From the NCBI RefSeq assembly GCF_012396015.1, contig NZ_JAAXOQ010000006.1, forward strand, positions 1 through 64,000: a DNA stretch of 64,000 bases, written 5' to 3'. Position numbers and translations under genes: made by a program. Positions 18,544-27,075 of the stretch are shown piece by piece. This DNA comes from Tsukamurella spumae (GTDB lineage Bacteria; Actinomycetota; Actinomycetes; Mycobacteriales; Mycobacteriaceae). The notes below the pieces were generated by a model. It saw only the letters and a program-made list of their open reading frames with translations, ran no database searches and was not told the origin of the DNA. The first letter of the stretch is position 1, and the number at the start of each line of letters is the position of its first letter.

Positions 18544-19989
18544 TCACTGCCTCCTGACTGTCTTGTCGTACAGGCCCAGGAGACGATCGTCCGGATCGTA
18601 CTGGGACTTGTACTTCTCCAAGTGGATTCCGCCGTAGAGCTCGTCGAACTCGGCGCGCTCGTAGAAGGCCTCGGAGTACAGGGACTTGTGTCCACCGAGC
18701 TCCGAGACCTTCTCCTCGATCAGGCGGTTCGCCCGGCCCTCGATCTGGCCGGGTTGCTTCGGGACCGCGGACCAGAACCCGACGTTGACGTAGGTCTCGC
18801 CGGGCTCCAGCGGGTAGAGCGGCCACGGCCGATCGGCGTCGGCGCTCAGCGGTAGTGGTTCACGCAACCGTAACGGGCACAGCCAGATCGGCTCGATCGG
18901 GATCTCGGCGAGGAACCACTCGAGGAACTCGGTGGTCTCGTCGATGTGCACCTCGATGTCCTGCACCACGCGCTCGCCGTGCGGCTCGCCCTTACGGTCC
19001 GATAGCCGATCGCCGATGTCCCACTTGCGGTCCAGTGCCACGAGCTTCCAGTAGAAGCTGCTGCGCAGCAGGTTTTTCGGCCAGAGTCGTCGGACGGTGG
19101 GGTTCTGCGCCCCGAAGGCCCGCGAGCACCAGAACCAGTCGGTGTCCCACCGCCACAGGTAGTCGTGGGTGGTCAGCCGGTCCCGGGTCACGCCGTCGGC
19201 GTGCTGGATCGACCGGTAGTAGATCTCCCGGCCCGTGTAGTCGCTGACCGGCCCGTCCTCGTCGGTCTTACGGCCCAGGACGAGGTAGGACTCGTCGGCG
19301 GAGAAGACCACGCCGTCGAGGTAGTCGACCGGTTCGCCGTCGTACGCGCGCTCGTCGACGATCCGGGTCATCGTGTCCTGCAGGTCGTCGAGCGTGTGGA
19401 AACGAACATGACGCAGCTCCACGTACCGCCCCACCGGCTCCAGCTCGATGGTGAGCCGGGTCGAATAGCCCAGTGTGCCGTATGAATTCGGGAATCCGAA
19501 GTAGAGGTCCGCGTGCGGCCCGTCCGGTGCGGCGGTCACGACCTCGCCCGCGCCCGTCAGGATGTCCATCGAGCGGACCGCCTCGTGCGGCAGGCCGGCG
19601 CGGAACGAGCTCGACTCGATGCCCATGCCGGTCACCGCGCCGCCGAGGGTGATCGTCTTGAGCTGCGGCACGACGGTCGGAGCCAGCCCGAAGGGCAGCG
19701 TCGCCGCCACGAGGTCCTCGTAGGTGCACATCCCGCCGACATCGGCCGTGCGCGCCTGCGGGTCGATCGAGATCACCTCGCTCAGGCCCGAAACATCCAG
19801 GCCGGGCGCGTCCGTCGCGGCCCGGGCCCGGAACAGGTTCGAGGTCTTCTTGGCCAGGCGCACCCGGGCGCCGGCGGGAATCGCGCGATAGCTGGCGAGC
19901 AGGCGCTCGAGCCCCTCTCGGTAGGCGGATTCGCCCCCGATCGCGACGGTGGTCGGGGTGCGGGCCGGCGCGGTACTGCGATCGCTCAC
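18544..19989 (-). CDS. FAD-binding oxidoreductase (DHCR24/TmsA-like)
   Basis: This 481-residue flavoprotein has the PCMH-type FAD-binding domain. The flavin contacts show in VISIDPQARTADVGGMCTYE and in QLKTITLGGAVTGMGIESSS (residues about 110-130). The substrate half follows to the C-terminus. Its downstream partner is a SAM methyltransferase one base away. In 10-methyl fatty acid synthesis, a methyltransferase makes a 10-methylene chain and an FAD enzyme reduces it, so this is a likely reductase for methyl-branched lipids, though a paralogous role is possible. GTG 19989 lies 11 nt below a TATAGC -10-like box (20005-20000), so the leader is very short. Confidence 0.82.
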   Translation of the reverse strand: MSDRSTAPARTPTTVAIGGESAYREGLERLLASYRAIPAGARVRLAKKTSNLFRARAATDAPGLDVSGLSEVISIDPQARTADVGGMCTYEDLVAATLPFGLAPTVVPQLKTITLGGAVTGMGIESSSFRAGLPHEAVRSMDILTGAGEVVTAAPDGPHADLYFGFPNSYGTLGYSTRLTIELEPVGRYVELRHVRFHTLDDLQDTMTRIVDERAYDGEPVDYLDGVVFSADESYLVLGRKTDEDGPVSDYTGREIYYRSIQHADGVTRDRLTTHDYLWRWDTDWFWCSRAFGAQNPTVRRLWPKNLLRSSFYWKLVALDRKWDIGDRLSDRKGEPHGERVVQDIEVHIDETTEFLEWFLAEIPIEPIWLCPLRLREPLPLSADADRPWPLYPLEPGETYVNVGFWSAVPKQPGQIEGRANRLIEEKVSELGGHKSLYSEAFYERAEFDELYGGIHLEKYKSQYDPDDRLLGLYDKTVRRQ

Positions 19990-20060
19990 GTTTACCGACG
20001 CTATACCTCTCGGGCGCGCCGCGCGCGGGTCGTTACCAATTGGTTAGGCTGGCGTTGAAC

Positions 20061-20078
20061 ACGTCGGCGCGCCGACGT
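20061..20078. promoter_or_regulatory. Perfect 18-bp palindrome in a divergent promoter region
   Basis: Positions 20061-20078 read acgtcggcgcgccgacgt, an exact 9+9 palindrome. It lies between the FAD oxidoreductase and the SRPBCC gene, 53 nt before the latter's start. It could be a regulator operator or an RNA hairpin. A second, 10-bp palindrome (accaattggt) lies about 20 bp further left. Confidence 0.45.
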
Positions 20079-20130
20079 CCATGCCGCCGGTACCGCCGTC
20101 GGTACCGTCACCGAAGAGGATCGAAGTACG

Positions 20131-20571
20131 TTGGCCCAGGTAACCGCCACCAAGTCCACCACCATCGCCGCGGCGCCCGAGACCGTTCTCGCCGCGATCG
20201 CCGACTACACCCGGCGGGCCGAGATCCTGCCCCCGAACTACCGCGACTTCCGCGTGGTCGAGGGTGGGCAGGGCGCCGGCACCGTCGCCGAGTGGGTCCT
20301 GCAGGCGACCGAGAAGCGCTCGCGGAACGTGCGGGCCACCGTCACCGTGTCCGGCGACTCCGTCACCGAGACCGACGCGAACAGCTCGATGGTCACCGTC
20401 TACCGCGTGACCGGCACCGGAGACCAGTCCACCGTCACGGTCACCACCACCTGGCAGGGGGCGGGCGGCATCGGCGGCTTCTTCGAGAAGACCTTCGCCC
20501 CCAAGGGCCTCGCCCGCATCTACGACGAGCTGTTGACCAACCTCAAGGTGCAGGTCGAGTCCAACGGCTAG
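20131..20571 (+). CDS. SRPBCC-family protein, Rv3718c type
   Basis: This 146-residue single-domain protein has the helix-grip fold of the polyketide cyclase/dehydrase group. It begins VTATKSTTIAAAPETVLAAI, has the middle strand block YRDFRVVEGGQGAGTVAEW, and ends with a long C-terminal helix (GLARIYDELLTNLKVQVE). The cavity should hold a lipid or other hydrophobic ligand. The TTG start at 20131 is preceded by GAGGA. In M. tuberculosis the homologue Rv3718c sits at the same place beside the FAD/methyltransferase pair, which suggests a link with lipid modification. Confidence 0.78.
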   Translation: MAQVTATKSTTIAAAPETVLAAIADYTRRAEILPPNYRDFRVVEGGQGAGTVAEWVLQATEKRSRNVRATVTVSGDSVTETDANSSMVTVYRVTGTGDQSTVTVTTTWQGAGGIGGFFEKTFAPKGLARIYDELLTNLKVQVESNG

Positions 20572-20644
20572 GCGCCCCCGCCGGCATCGCGGCGCCCCGG
20601 TCGCGCCGCTGCCGCTGCGCGACGGGGTCGACCCGACGCGCCTC

Positions 20645-21526
20645 GTGATCGCCGAGGAGGAGGCCGGGCGCACGCTCGGTGATGTCCTGGAGGCCCGGTT
20701 CCCGGGCACCTCCGAGTACGTGATCCGGGAGAGCGCCAACGGATGCGTCCTCGGGTCCGACGGTGCGCCGCTCGCCCCGTCGACGCCGGTCACCGCCCGG
20801 CAGGCGGTGTGGATGTACCGCGAGCTGCCCGACGAGGTCGACGTGCCCTTCGCGATGCCGGTGCTCCACGCCGACGAGCGGATCGTCGTGGTGGACAAGC
20901 CGCACTTCCTCGCGACCATGCCCCGCGGGGCGCGGGTGGTGCAGAGCGCGCTGGTTCGGCTGCGCCGCGAGCTGGGTGAGCCCCTGCTCTCGCCCGCGCA
21001 CCGCTTGGACCGGCTCACCGCCGGCGTCCTGCTGTTCACCCGCGACCCGGCGGTGCGCGGCGCGTACCAGCAGCTGTTCGCGACGGGCAGCGCACGCAAG
21101 GAGTACATGGCGCTGGCACCCATCCGGCCGGGCCTGGACCTCCCCGTCGTCGTGGAGTCCCGGATCGAGAAGACGGCGGGCATCATGCGGGCCTACGAGG
21201 TCGACGGGCCGGTGAACGCGCGGTCGCACGTCGAGCTGGAGGCGGAGGTCCCGGACGGCAGGGGCGGCACCGTCGGGCGGTACCGACTGCGCCCGGAGAC
21301 GGGGAAGACGCACCAGCTGCGGCTGCACATGTCCGGTCTCGGCGTCCCCATCCTGGGCGATCCGCTGTACCCGGAGCAGCGGGACGTGGTCGATGGCGAT
21401 TTCACCGACCCACTGCGGCTGTTGGCCCGCAGCCTGGCCTTCGTCGACCCGATCGACGGCGCCGAGCGCGAGTTCGTCAGTGATCGGGTGCTCTCCGGCT
21501 ACCTCGTCGCGCCCGAACCCAGGTAG
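20645..21526 (+). CDS. RluA-family pseudouridine synthase
   Basis: This protein of at least 293 residues converts uridine to pseudouridine in RNA. The catalytic motif SPAHRLDRLTAGVLLFTRD contains the RLD aspartate near residue 125, and the later motif RPETGKTHQLRLHMSGLGVPILGDPLY is typical of RluA/RluC. GTG 20645 is the first accepted start codon, yet the same frame upstream encodes PLPLRDGVDPTRL (20606-20644), which looks like the conserved N-terminus of actinobacterial homologues. Only CTG codons (20609, 20615) could start it. Its 3' end overlaps the convergent amidase gene by 28 nt. Confidence 0.82.
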   Translation: MIAEEEAGRTLGDVLEARFPGTSEYVIRESANGCVLGSDGAPLAPSTPVTARQAVWMYRELPDEVDVPFAMPVLHADERIVVVDKPHFLATMPRGARVVQSALVRLRRELGEPLLSPAHRLDRLTAGVLLFTRDPAVRGAYQQLFATGSARKEYMALAPIRPGLDLPVVVESRIEKTAGIMRAYEVDGPVNARSHVELEAEVPDGRGGTVGRYRLRPETGKTHQLRLHMSGLGVPILGDPLYPEQRDVVDGDFTDPLRLLARSLAFVDPIDGAEREFVSDRVLSGYLVAPEPR

Positions 21527-22332
21527 GCGGCGATCCCGGCGGCGATCGCGTCGGCGAGCCGCTGCTGGCCGTCCGCCGATTCGAGGACCTTGGCCTCGGA
21601 GGCGTCCTTGAGGTTGCCCGCCTCGACGAGTACGGACGGCACCGTCGACAGGTTGAGCCCGGCCAGGTCGGACCGGGGGTAGAGACCGCCGGATCCGATG
21701 TAGGTCGCCGGGGTGAACCCGCCCGTGGTCAGCGCGGCCACCATCGCCTTGGCGTACACGGGATCGGCGTTCTGCTGCACGGCGTTGAGCGGCGGCGAGG
21801 AAAGATTCACGTGAAACCCTCGGTTGCCGGGAGCGGAGCCGTCGGCGTGGATGCTCACGGCGGCGTCGGCGCCCCACGTGTTGGCGGCCGCGGCGCGGGC
21901 GTCGATGCACGGTCCGACGGAGGTGTCGTCGGTGCGGGAGAGCATCACCTGGGCACCGGCGGCGGTGAGCACCTGGTACAGCTTGTAGGCCACGGCGTAG
22001 TTGAAGGTGTGCTCGGGCACGCCGTTCACGCTGGTGGTGCCGGTGGTCTGGCAGGGCTTGGTCCCGCCGCGACCGGTGGGAACCTGCTTGTCGATCGACG
22101 CGTCGTTGGCGCCGTTGTGGCCGGGATCGACGAAGATCTTCTTCCCGGTCAACGTGCCCGCGCCGAGCGGCGCCGCGTTGTTCACGAGCGCCGGCGCGTC
22201 GGACGATAGTCTGGAGGGAGCGGCCGCGTCCCGTCGCTGTCCGGCGTCACCGATGGTGCAGCCGGAGAGGACCAGCGCGGGGATCATGGTCGCGGCCAGG
22301 AGGGCGGAACGGCGGTTCTTCACAGATCGCAC
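21499..22332 (-). CDS. N-acetylmuramoyl-L-alanine amidase lipoprotein (Rv3717/Ami1 type)
   Basis: This 277-residue Amidase_3 enzyme cleaves the bond between muramic acid and the peptide stem of peptidoglycan. A lipobox (ALVLSGC, cysteine 25) directs it to the outer face of the membrane. Zinc ligands are H72 (DPGHNG), E107 (PEHTFNYAV) and H162 (SIHADGS). The catalytic glutamate is in VLVEAGNLKD near the C-terminus. A cysteine pair, C94 and C142, may form a disulfide as in the mycobacterial homologue. The start is GTG 22332, with GTG 22323 as alternative. It is divergent from ybaB. Unlike M. tuberculosis Ami1, a lipid anchor is evident here. Confidence 0.9.
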   Translation of the reverse strand: MRSVKNRRSALLAATMIPALVLSGCTIGDAGQRRDAAAPSRLSSDAPALVNNAAPLGAGTLTGKKIFVDPGHNGANDASIDKQVPTGRGGTKPCQTTGTTSVNGVPEHTFNYAVAYKLYQVLTAAGAQVMLSRTDDTSVGPCIDARAAAANTWGADAAVSIHADGSAPGNRGFHVNLSSPPLNAVQQNADPVYAKAMVAALTTGGFTPATYIGSGGLYPRSDLAGLNLSTVPSVLVEAGNLKDASEAKVLESADGQQRLADAIAAGIAAYLGSGATR

Positions 22333-22416
22333 TGTACCGCCCCAACCGGCACAGTGGTATCACGAGTAACACGAATCGGACATTGCGGGTCGCGAGACCG
22401 GCGTAGGGAGACAAGC

Positions 22417-22725
22417 ATGCAGCCCGGAGGCTCGATGGAAGACCTGATGGCCCAGGTCGGCGCGATGCAGCAGCAGCTCATGGCGGCACAGCAGGAACTC
22501 GCGGTGACCACCGTCGAGGGGCAGGCCGGCGGCGGCCTCGTCAAGGTCGCCGGCACCGGCGACGGCCAGGTGACGTCCGTGACCATCGACCCCAAGGTGG
22601 TCGACGCGGATGATGTCGAGACCCTGCAGGACCTGGTCCTGGGTGCGCTCACCGATCTCCAGAACAACACCGCGGCGGTCGCGCAGCAGAAGATGGGCCC
22701 GCTGGCCGGCGGCCTGCCCTTCTGA
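22417..22725 (+). CDS. YbaB/EbfC nucleoid-associated protein
   Basis: This 102-residue protein is of the YbaB/EbfC family, small dimeric DNA-binding proteins found beside recR. The typical N-terminal coiled helix is visible ([20 protein letters not shown]), followed by [21 protein letters not shown] and [10 protein letters not shown] chose ATG 22417, with AGGGAG 6 nt upstream. The stop is 10 nt before recR, so the genes are an operon as in most bacteria. Confidence 0.93.
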   Translation: MQPGGSMEDLMAQVGAMQQQLMAAQQELAVTTVEGQAGGGLVKVAGTGDGQVTSVTIDPKVVDADDVETLQDLVLGALTDLQNNTAAVAQQKMGPLAGGLPF

Positions 22726-22735
22726 CGGTCGGCAC

Positions 22736-23383
22736 GTGTACGAAGGACCCGTTCAGGAGCTCATCGACGAGCTGGCCAAGCTCCCGGGAGTAGGGCCGCG
22801 CGGCGCCCAGCGCATCGCGTTCCACCTCCTGGGGGTGCAGCCCACCGACATCGACCGGCTCACCAATGCCCTCGTCCGGGTGCGCAACGACGTGCGCTAC
22901 TGCGAGGTGTGCGGCAATGTCTCGGCGGAGACGCGCTGTCGGATCTGCTCCGATCCGCGGCGCGACACGTCGAAGATCTGCGTGGTCGAGGAGGCCAAGG
23001 ACGTCCAAGCGGTGGAGCGCACGCGCGAGTACCGCGGGCTCTACCACGTGCTCGGCGGCGCGCTGAACCCGATCAAGGGCGTCGGACCGGACAAGCTGCG
23101 GATCCGGGAACTGCTCGTGCGGCTCGGAACCGCGGTCGACGGGGTCGATGTGGACGAGGTGATCATCGCCACCGATCCCAACACCGAGGGCGAGGCCACC
23201 GCGGCGTTCCTGGTCCGGATGCTCAAGGACTTCCCGGGACTGAGCGTGACCCGCCCCGCTGCGGGCCTGCCCATGGGCGCCGAGCTCGAGTTCGCGGACG
23301 AGCTGACCCTCGGCCGCGCGATGAGCGGACGTCGTACCCTCGCCGAGCCGCCCCGCGTGCTCGAAGAGATGCCGCCGAGCTGA
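22736..23383 (+). CDS. recR: Recombination mediator RecR
   Basis: This 215-residue protein works with RecF and RecO in loading RecA at gaps. The helix-hairpin-helix [17 protein letters not shown] is at the N-terminus. The zinc finger uses C56, C59, C68 and C71 (YCEVCGN, RCRICSD). The Toprim domain follows ([20 protein letters not shown] and [17 protein letters not shown]). GTG 22736 gives the standard N-terminus ([18 protein letters not shown]). It lies between ybaB and a kinase gene that starts 3 nt after its stop codon. Confidence 0.96.
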   Translation: MYEGPVQELIDELAKLPGVGPRGAQRIAFHLLGVQPTDIDRLTNALVRVRNDVRYCEVCGNVSAETRCRICSDPRRDTSKICVVEEAKDVQAVERTREYRGLYHVLGGALNPIKGVGPDKLRIRELLVRLGTAVDGVDVDEVIIATDPNTEGEATAAFLVRMLKDFPGLSVTRPAAGLPMGAELEFADELTLGRAMSGRRTLAEPPRVLEEMPPS

Positions 23384-23386
23384 CCC

Positions 23387-23932
23387 GTGAACGCCGCTGA
23401 CGTGCTGGCCCGGCTGGGCGCGCCCGAGGGCATCGTGGCCGTCGACGGGCCCTCCGGGGCCGGCAAATCGACCTACGCGCAGAGGCTCGTCGACGATCTC
23501 CGGGCCGCCGGTGCCCGGGTCGCCCTGGTGCGCACGGATCATTACGCGACCTGGGACGACCCGGTGTCGTGGTGGCCGCAGCTCGTCGCCGAGGTGATCG
23601 ACCCGCTGATGCGCGGCCGCGACGCCTGCTATCGCCCGATGGTCTGGCGGGACGGCGTCCCCGCGCCGGGTGAGGAGCTGCGCCTGCCGTGGGCCCCGCT
23701 CATCGTGATCGAGGGCGTCTCCAGTGCACGCCGTGCGTTCGCCGACCGGATCTCGCTGGCACTGTGGCTCGACGGCGGCACCGCGCAGGAGCGGCTGGAG
23801 CGCGCAGTCGCGCGCGACGGCGAGGAGGCCCGCGCGGAGCTCGCCCGCTGGCAGGAGTTCGAGCGCGGCTGGTTCGCGGTCGACGGTACGCGGGAGCGCT
23901 GCACGATCGTCGAGTCCCCGGTCGGAGCCTAG
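23387..23932 (+). CDS. Uridine-kinase-like P-loop protein
   Basis: This 181-residue P-loop kinase has a Walker A motif GPSGAGKST (residues 21-29) and an acceptor-site segment VRTDHYATWDDPVSWWPQLV typical of uridine/nucleoside kinase relatives. A Walker B-like LIVIEGVSSARRAF precedes a lid region with arginines (RLERAVARDGEE). A homologue (Rv3714c position) is found beside recR in mycobacteria. The substrate is not established. GTG 23387 follows the recR stop codon by 3 nt, so they are co-transcribed. Confidence 0.75.
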   Translation: MNAADVLARLGAPEGIVAVDGPSGAGKSTYAQRLVDDLRAAGARVALVRTDHYATWDDPVSWWPQLVAEVIDPLMRGRDACYRPMVWRDGVPAPGEELRLPWAPLIVIEGVSSARRAFADRISLALWLDGGTAQERLERAVARDGEEARAELARWQEFERGWFAVDGTRERCTIVESPVGA

Positions 23933-23965
23933 AAACCTATCGGTGCAGTGTGGAAGGGTCGGGAT

Positions 23966-24562
23966 ATGGATGCCCCGCCGAGCGAGAAGGCGCTGAAGGC
24001 CGACCGGCAGCACTACCTGGACCAGGCGCGCAACGCGCTGATCTGGAAGCTCGACGGGCTCGGCGAGTACGACCTGCGCCGTCCCATGACGCCCACGGGC
24101 ACGAACCTCCTCGGGCTGGTCAAGCATTGCGCAATGGTCGATTCCGGGTATCTCGGCGGGTGCTTCGCGCGGCCCTTCCAGCATCAGTACCTGCCGGATC
24201 CGCTCGCGCCCGGGGCCGACCCGAACGATGACCTGTGGGTGCGCGCCGACGAGTCGACCGAGGCGATCCTCGATCTGTTCGCGCAGTCGCGCGCCCATGC
24301 CACGGCCACCCTCGCGGCGCTCCCGCTCGGCACCACCGGCACAGTGCCGTGGTGGGGCGAGCGCGGGCGCGCCGTCACCCTGCACAGGCTCGCGGTGCAC
24401 ACCTTCTACGACCTCGACCGGCACGCCGGCCAGGCCGATATTGTCCGTGAACTGATCGACGGTGCCGCGGGCCTGCAAGCGGACAACGCCAACCTGCCGC
24501 AGGCGTACGACCGGCCGGCCCACCGGGCGCGGGTCGAAACGGCCGCGCGGGCCGCGGAATAG
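23966..24562 (+). CDS. DinB/DUF664-family protein
   Basis: This 198-residue protein belongs to the DinB superfamily, DUF664 branch, related to mycothiol-dependent enzymes. Diagnostic parts are LLGLVKHCAMVDSGYLGGCF and the C-terminal HTFYDLDRHAGQADIVRELI, then DGAAGLQADNANLP. Histidines in these stretches would bind a metal. I chose ATG 23966, 8 nt after AAGGG, over GTG 23948. It is followed 9 nt later by an SRPBCC gene, so the run recR-kinase-DinB-SRPBCC-ogt may be one transcript. Confidence 0.8.
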   Translation: MDAPPSEKALKADRQHYLDQARNALIWKLDGLGEYDLRRPMTPTGTNLLGLVKHCAMVDSGYLGGCFARPFQHQYLPDPLAPGADPNDDLWVRADESTEAILDLFAQSRAHATATLAALPLGTTGTVPWWGERGRAVTLHRLAVHTFYDLDRHAGQADIVRELIDGAAGLQADNANLPQAYDRPAHRARVETAARAAE

Positions 24563-24571
24563 GATTCGAGC

Positions 24572-25069
24572 ATGCGTCTGCGCGACAACCCCACCGTCGA
24601 GGTCTCCCGTACCGTGAACTGCTCGCCCGAACGGGCGTGGGCGCTGGTCACCGATATCGCGCTACCTACCACGGTCGGCGGTGAGCTCGAGCGCGTCGAA
24701 TGGCTCGACGGTGCCACCTGCGTCGCCGAGGGAGCACGGTTCCGCGGGTACAACAGCAACGAACAGTTGGGGCAGTGGGCCACCGACTCCGTCATCGTCG
24801 AGGTGGAGGACGGGCGCCGCTGGGTATGGGCCGTCGGACTCGATGGCGATGTCCCCTGGGCCACATGGGGTTTCGAGGTCGATCCCGCCCGGCAGGGCGC
24901 GATCGTCCGGCAGTGGGCCCGGGTCGGCGACGGCGCCTCGCCCTTCGCCGCCGTGGTCGCTGCGCAGCCCGAGAAGGAGGGGCGCATCATCGACTACCGC
25001 CTCGGTGTCTGGCGGGCGGGTATGGAGGCCAACCTCGACGAGATCGCGCGGCGGGCACAGACGCCGTGA
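24572..25069 (+). CDS. SRPBCC (polyketide cyclase/dehydrase-like) protein
   Basis: This 165-residue protein has the START-like fold. The first strand and helix read VEVSRTVNCSPERAWALVTD, then GGELERVEWLDG; the last helix reads VWRAGMEANLDEIARRAQ. No catalytic residues are recognisable, so a hydrophobic-ligand binding role is the family inference. Its stop codon overlaps the GTG of the ogt gene (GTGA, 25066-25069). Confidence 0.75.
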   Translation: MRLRDNPTVEVSRTVNCSPERAWALVTDIALPTTVGGELERVEWLDGATCVAEGARFRGYNSNEQLGQWATDSVIVEVEDGRRWVWAVGLDGDVPWATWGFEVDPARQGAIVRQWARVGDGASPFAAVVAAQPEKEGRIIDYRLGVWRAGMEANLDEIARRAQTP

Positions 25070-25590
25070 CGGTCCGGTACGCCCTCTTCGATACCGCCGT
25101 CGGGCGGTGCGGGATCGCGTGGGGCGCCGACGGTGCCGTCACCGCTGTCCGGCTGCCGGAGGAGTCCCAGGAGGCGACGGCCGGCTACCTCGGCGGTGGC
25201 TCGGAGCCGTCCGATCCACCGGCGGAAGTGGCGCGGGTGATCGCCGCGATCGTCGACCTGGTCTCGGGCTCGAACCTCGACGACGACCTGGCCTGGGTGC
25301 CGCTGGACATGAGCGGGCTCACCGAGTTCCAGCGCGCCGTCTACGACGTGGCGCGTCACATTCCGCCGGGAGCCACGCGCACGTACGGCGAGATCGCCAC
25401 GCAGATCGGCCTTCCCGGTTCTGCGCGGGCGGTCGGCCGGGCGCTGGGCGAGAACCCGTACCCGCCCGTCGTGCCCTGTCACCGCGTGACCGCGGCGAAC
25501 GGCCTTACCGGGGGCTTCTCCGCCGGGGGCGGCGTGGAGACGAAGATGCGCCTCCTCGCGACCGAACAGGCGGTCCTGGGGCTCTGGTGA
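25066..25590 (+). CDS. ogt: Methylated-DNA--protein-cysteine methyltransferase
   Basis: This 174-residue protein repairs O6-alkylguanine by moving the alkyl group to its own cysteine. The active-site motif PVVPCHRV places the acceptor at C138. The DNA-binding helix region TEFQRAVYDVARHIPPGATRT and the asparagine hinge (GENPYPP) are present. The length is standard for Ogt. It is translationally coupled to the preceding SRPBCC gene by a GTGA overlap. The Ada regulatory domain is absent. Confidence 0.93.
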   Translation: MTVRYALFDTAVGRCGIAWGADGAVTAVRLPEESQEATAGYLGGGSEPSDPPAEVARVIAAIVDLVSGSNLDDDLAWVPLDMSGLTEFQRAVYDVARHIPPGATRTYGEIATQIGLPGSARAVGRALGENPYPPVVPCHRVTAANGLTGGFSAGGGVETKMRLLATEQAVLGLW

Positions 25591-25672
25591 CGTTGCGCCG
25601 GTCCTCCGGACGGTGCGTGATCGCCTCGGGATGCGGCGGCCGCCGTCGACCGTGCGCGCCGGCACCGACCGA

Positions 25673-27022
25673 TCAGGCCGTGACGCGCCCGGAGCCCCTG
25701 GCGCCCGCGATCAGTGCGCTCAGCGCGACCGGCGCGTCGAGGATGCGCTCAGCCGCCCGGTGACCCGACAGCAGCGCGCTGTGCACGGTCGCCGGCTCTG
25801 CGCCCCAGGTGGCCTCGCCCGCCAGGTGCAACGCCCCTCCGCCGATCGGGGTAGCGATCACATCGTGGTCGGCATAGGTCGAGCCGGTGGCGACGTAGCT
25901 GTACGACCCGCGTGCGTACTGGTCCGAACCCCAACGGGTGACCCACGAGTTCACGGGATCCGGGACGGAGTCGGGGTACAGGCGGCGTAGCGGTGCGACC
26001 GCGGATTCCGTGACTGCGGAGTCGCTCATCGTCTCGATCTCGCGGCCCCAGCGCCCGCCGGCGAAGGTGAGCAGCATCGGACGGCCGCTGATCGCGGAGA
26101 TGTCGTACCACGTGTGCCAGGGGAAGCTGGGGGCGCCCAACTGTCGAACGGCGTACACGTCGTCCGGCCAGAACCGGTGCGGGAACTCCAGGAAGACCTT
26201 GTTGAACACTCCCATGCCGAGGCGGTCGATCGCTCCGGCCACCGGATCGGGAAGCGGGGGACGAATGTCGATGGCCCCGGCCTTGAGCACGCCCAGAGAC
26301 ACGGTCACCACGGCGTGTGCGGCCCGGAAGCTCCCCTCGGCCGTCCCGACGCGCACCCCGTCGGCGGACCATTCGATCGAGGTGACCGGTGTACCCAAGC
26401 GGATGTCGAGGCCCTCGGCGAGGATCCGGGGCAGTTCGTCGTATCCGCCCGGGAAGATCACCTCGTCGCCGTCGATCGCGTCCTCGTCGAGACCGGAGGC
26501 CGCCACCTCGGTGATGTGCGCGCCGCACTGTTCCTCGGTCCGGTGCCGGTAGAAGGCGCCCACCCGGGAGGCGCGCGCCCCGTCCCAGCCCAGGTCCGCC
26601 ACCGCACGCGCGGTGACCTGCTCGTAGGTCTCTTGCGGGCCGGCGGCCGTCACCGTCGAGACCACGCGTGCGTCCGCTTCGGCGACCTCCGCCGTCCACG
26701 CGCGGGTCGCCTCGGGCGACAGCACGTGCGCCTCCTCGTCGTAGTTCGCGATCGGGCGCCCGCCGGGCTGGAAGCTGCCCACGGTGAACTCCAGGGTGTC
26801 GATACCGAGACCGGCGACGATGTCCGTCAGCGGATTCCCCGTGAGCCCGTGGATCCAGGACGCTCCCCGGTCCACGCAGAAGCCCGCGGTGCGGTCGGTC
26901 AGGATCCGGCCCCCGATGCGGTCCCGTGCCTCGAGCACGACCACCCGCCGGCCCGCGTGCTGTAGCAGGCGCGCCGTTGTGATCCCGGCGATCCCCGCGC
27001 CTACGACGATGGTGTCGATCAT
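25673..27022 (-). CDS. Flavin monoamine oxidase
   Basis: This 449-residue flavoenzyme oxidises amines. The dinucleotide-binding motif IVVGAGIAGITTARLL opens the protein, followed by VVVLEARDRIGGRILTD, the second FAD motif. The FAD-binding C-terminal motif LHLAGEATWGAEPATVHSAL is near residue 410. Homologues accept polyamines, biogenic amines or L-amino acids. The gene lies 54 nt downstream of an amino acid/polyamine permease gene and a TetR gene on the same strand, which suggests an uptake-and-oxidation unit. ATG 27022 is preceded by GGAGAAAG. Confidence 0.85.
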   Translation of the reverse strand: MIDTIVVGAGIAGITTARLLQHAGRRVVVLEARDRIGGRILTDRTAGFCVDRGASWIHGLTGNPLTDIVAGLGIDTLEFTVGSFQPGGRPIANYDEEAHVLSPEATRAWTAEVAEADARVVSTVTAAGPQETYEQVTARAVADLGWDGARASRVGAFYRHRTEEQCGAHITEVAASGLDEDAIDGDEVIFPGGYDELPRILAEGLDIRLGTPVTSIEWSADGVRVGTAEGSFRAAHAVVTVSLGVLKAGAIDIRPPLPDPVAGAIDRLGMGVFNKVFLEFPHRFWPDDVYAVRQLGAPSFPWHTWYDISAISGRPMLLTFAGGRWGREIETMSDSAVTESAVAPLRRLYPDSVPDPVNSWVTRWGSDQYARGSYSYVATGSTYADHDVIATPIGGGALHLAGEATWGAEPATVHSALLSGHRAAERILDAPVALSALIAGARGSGRVTA

Positions 27023-27075
27023 GATTCGTCTTTCTCCGTGCTGTGTCGCAGTAGTGGTCGGTGGCGTGGGCGGCG

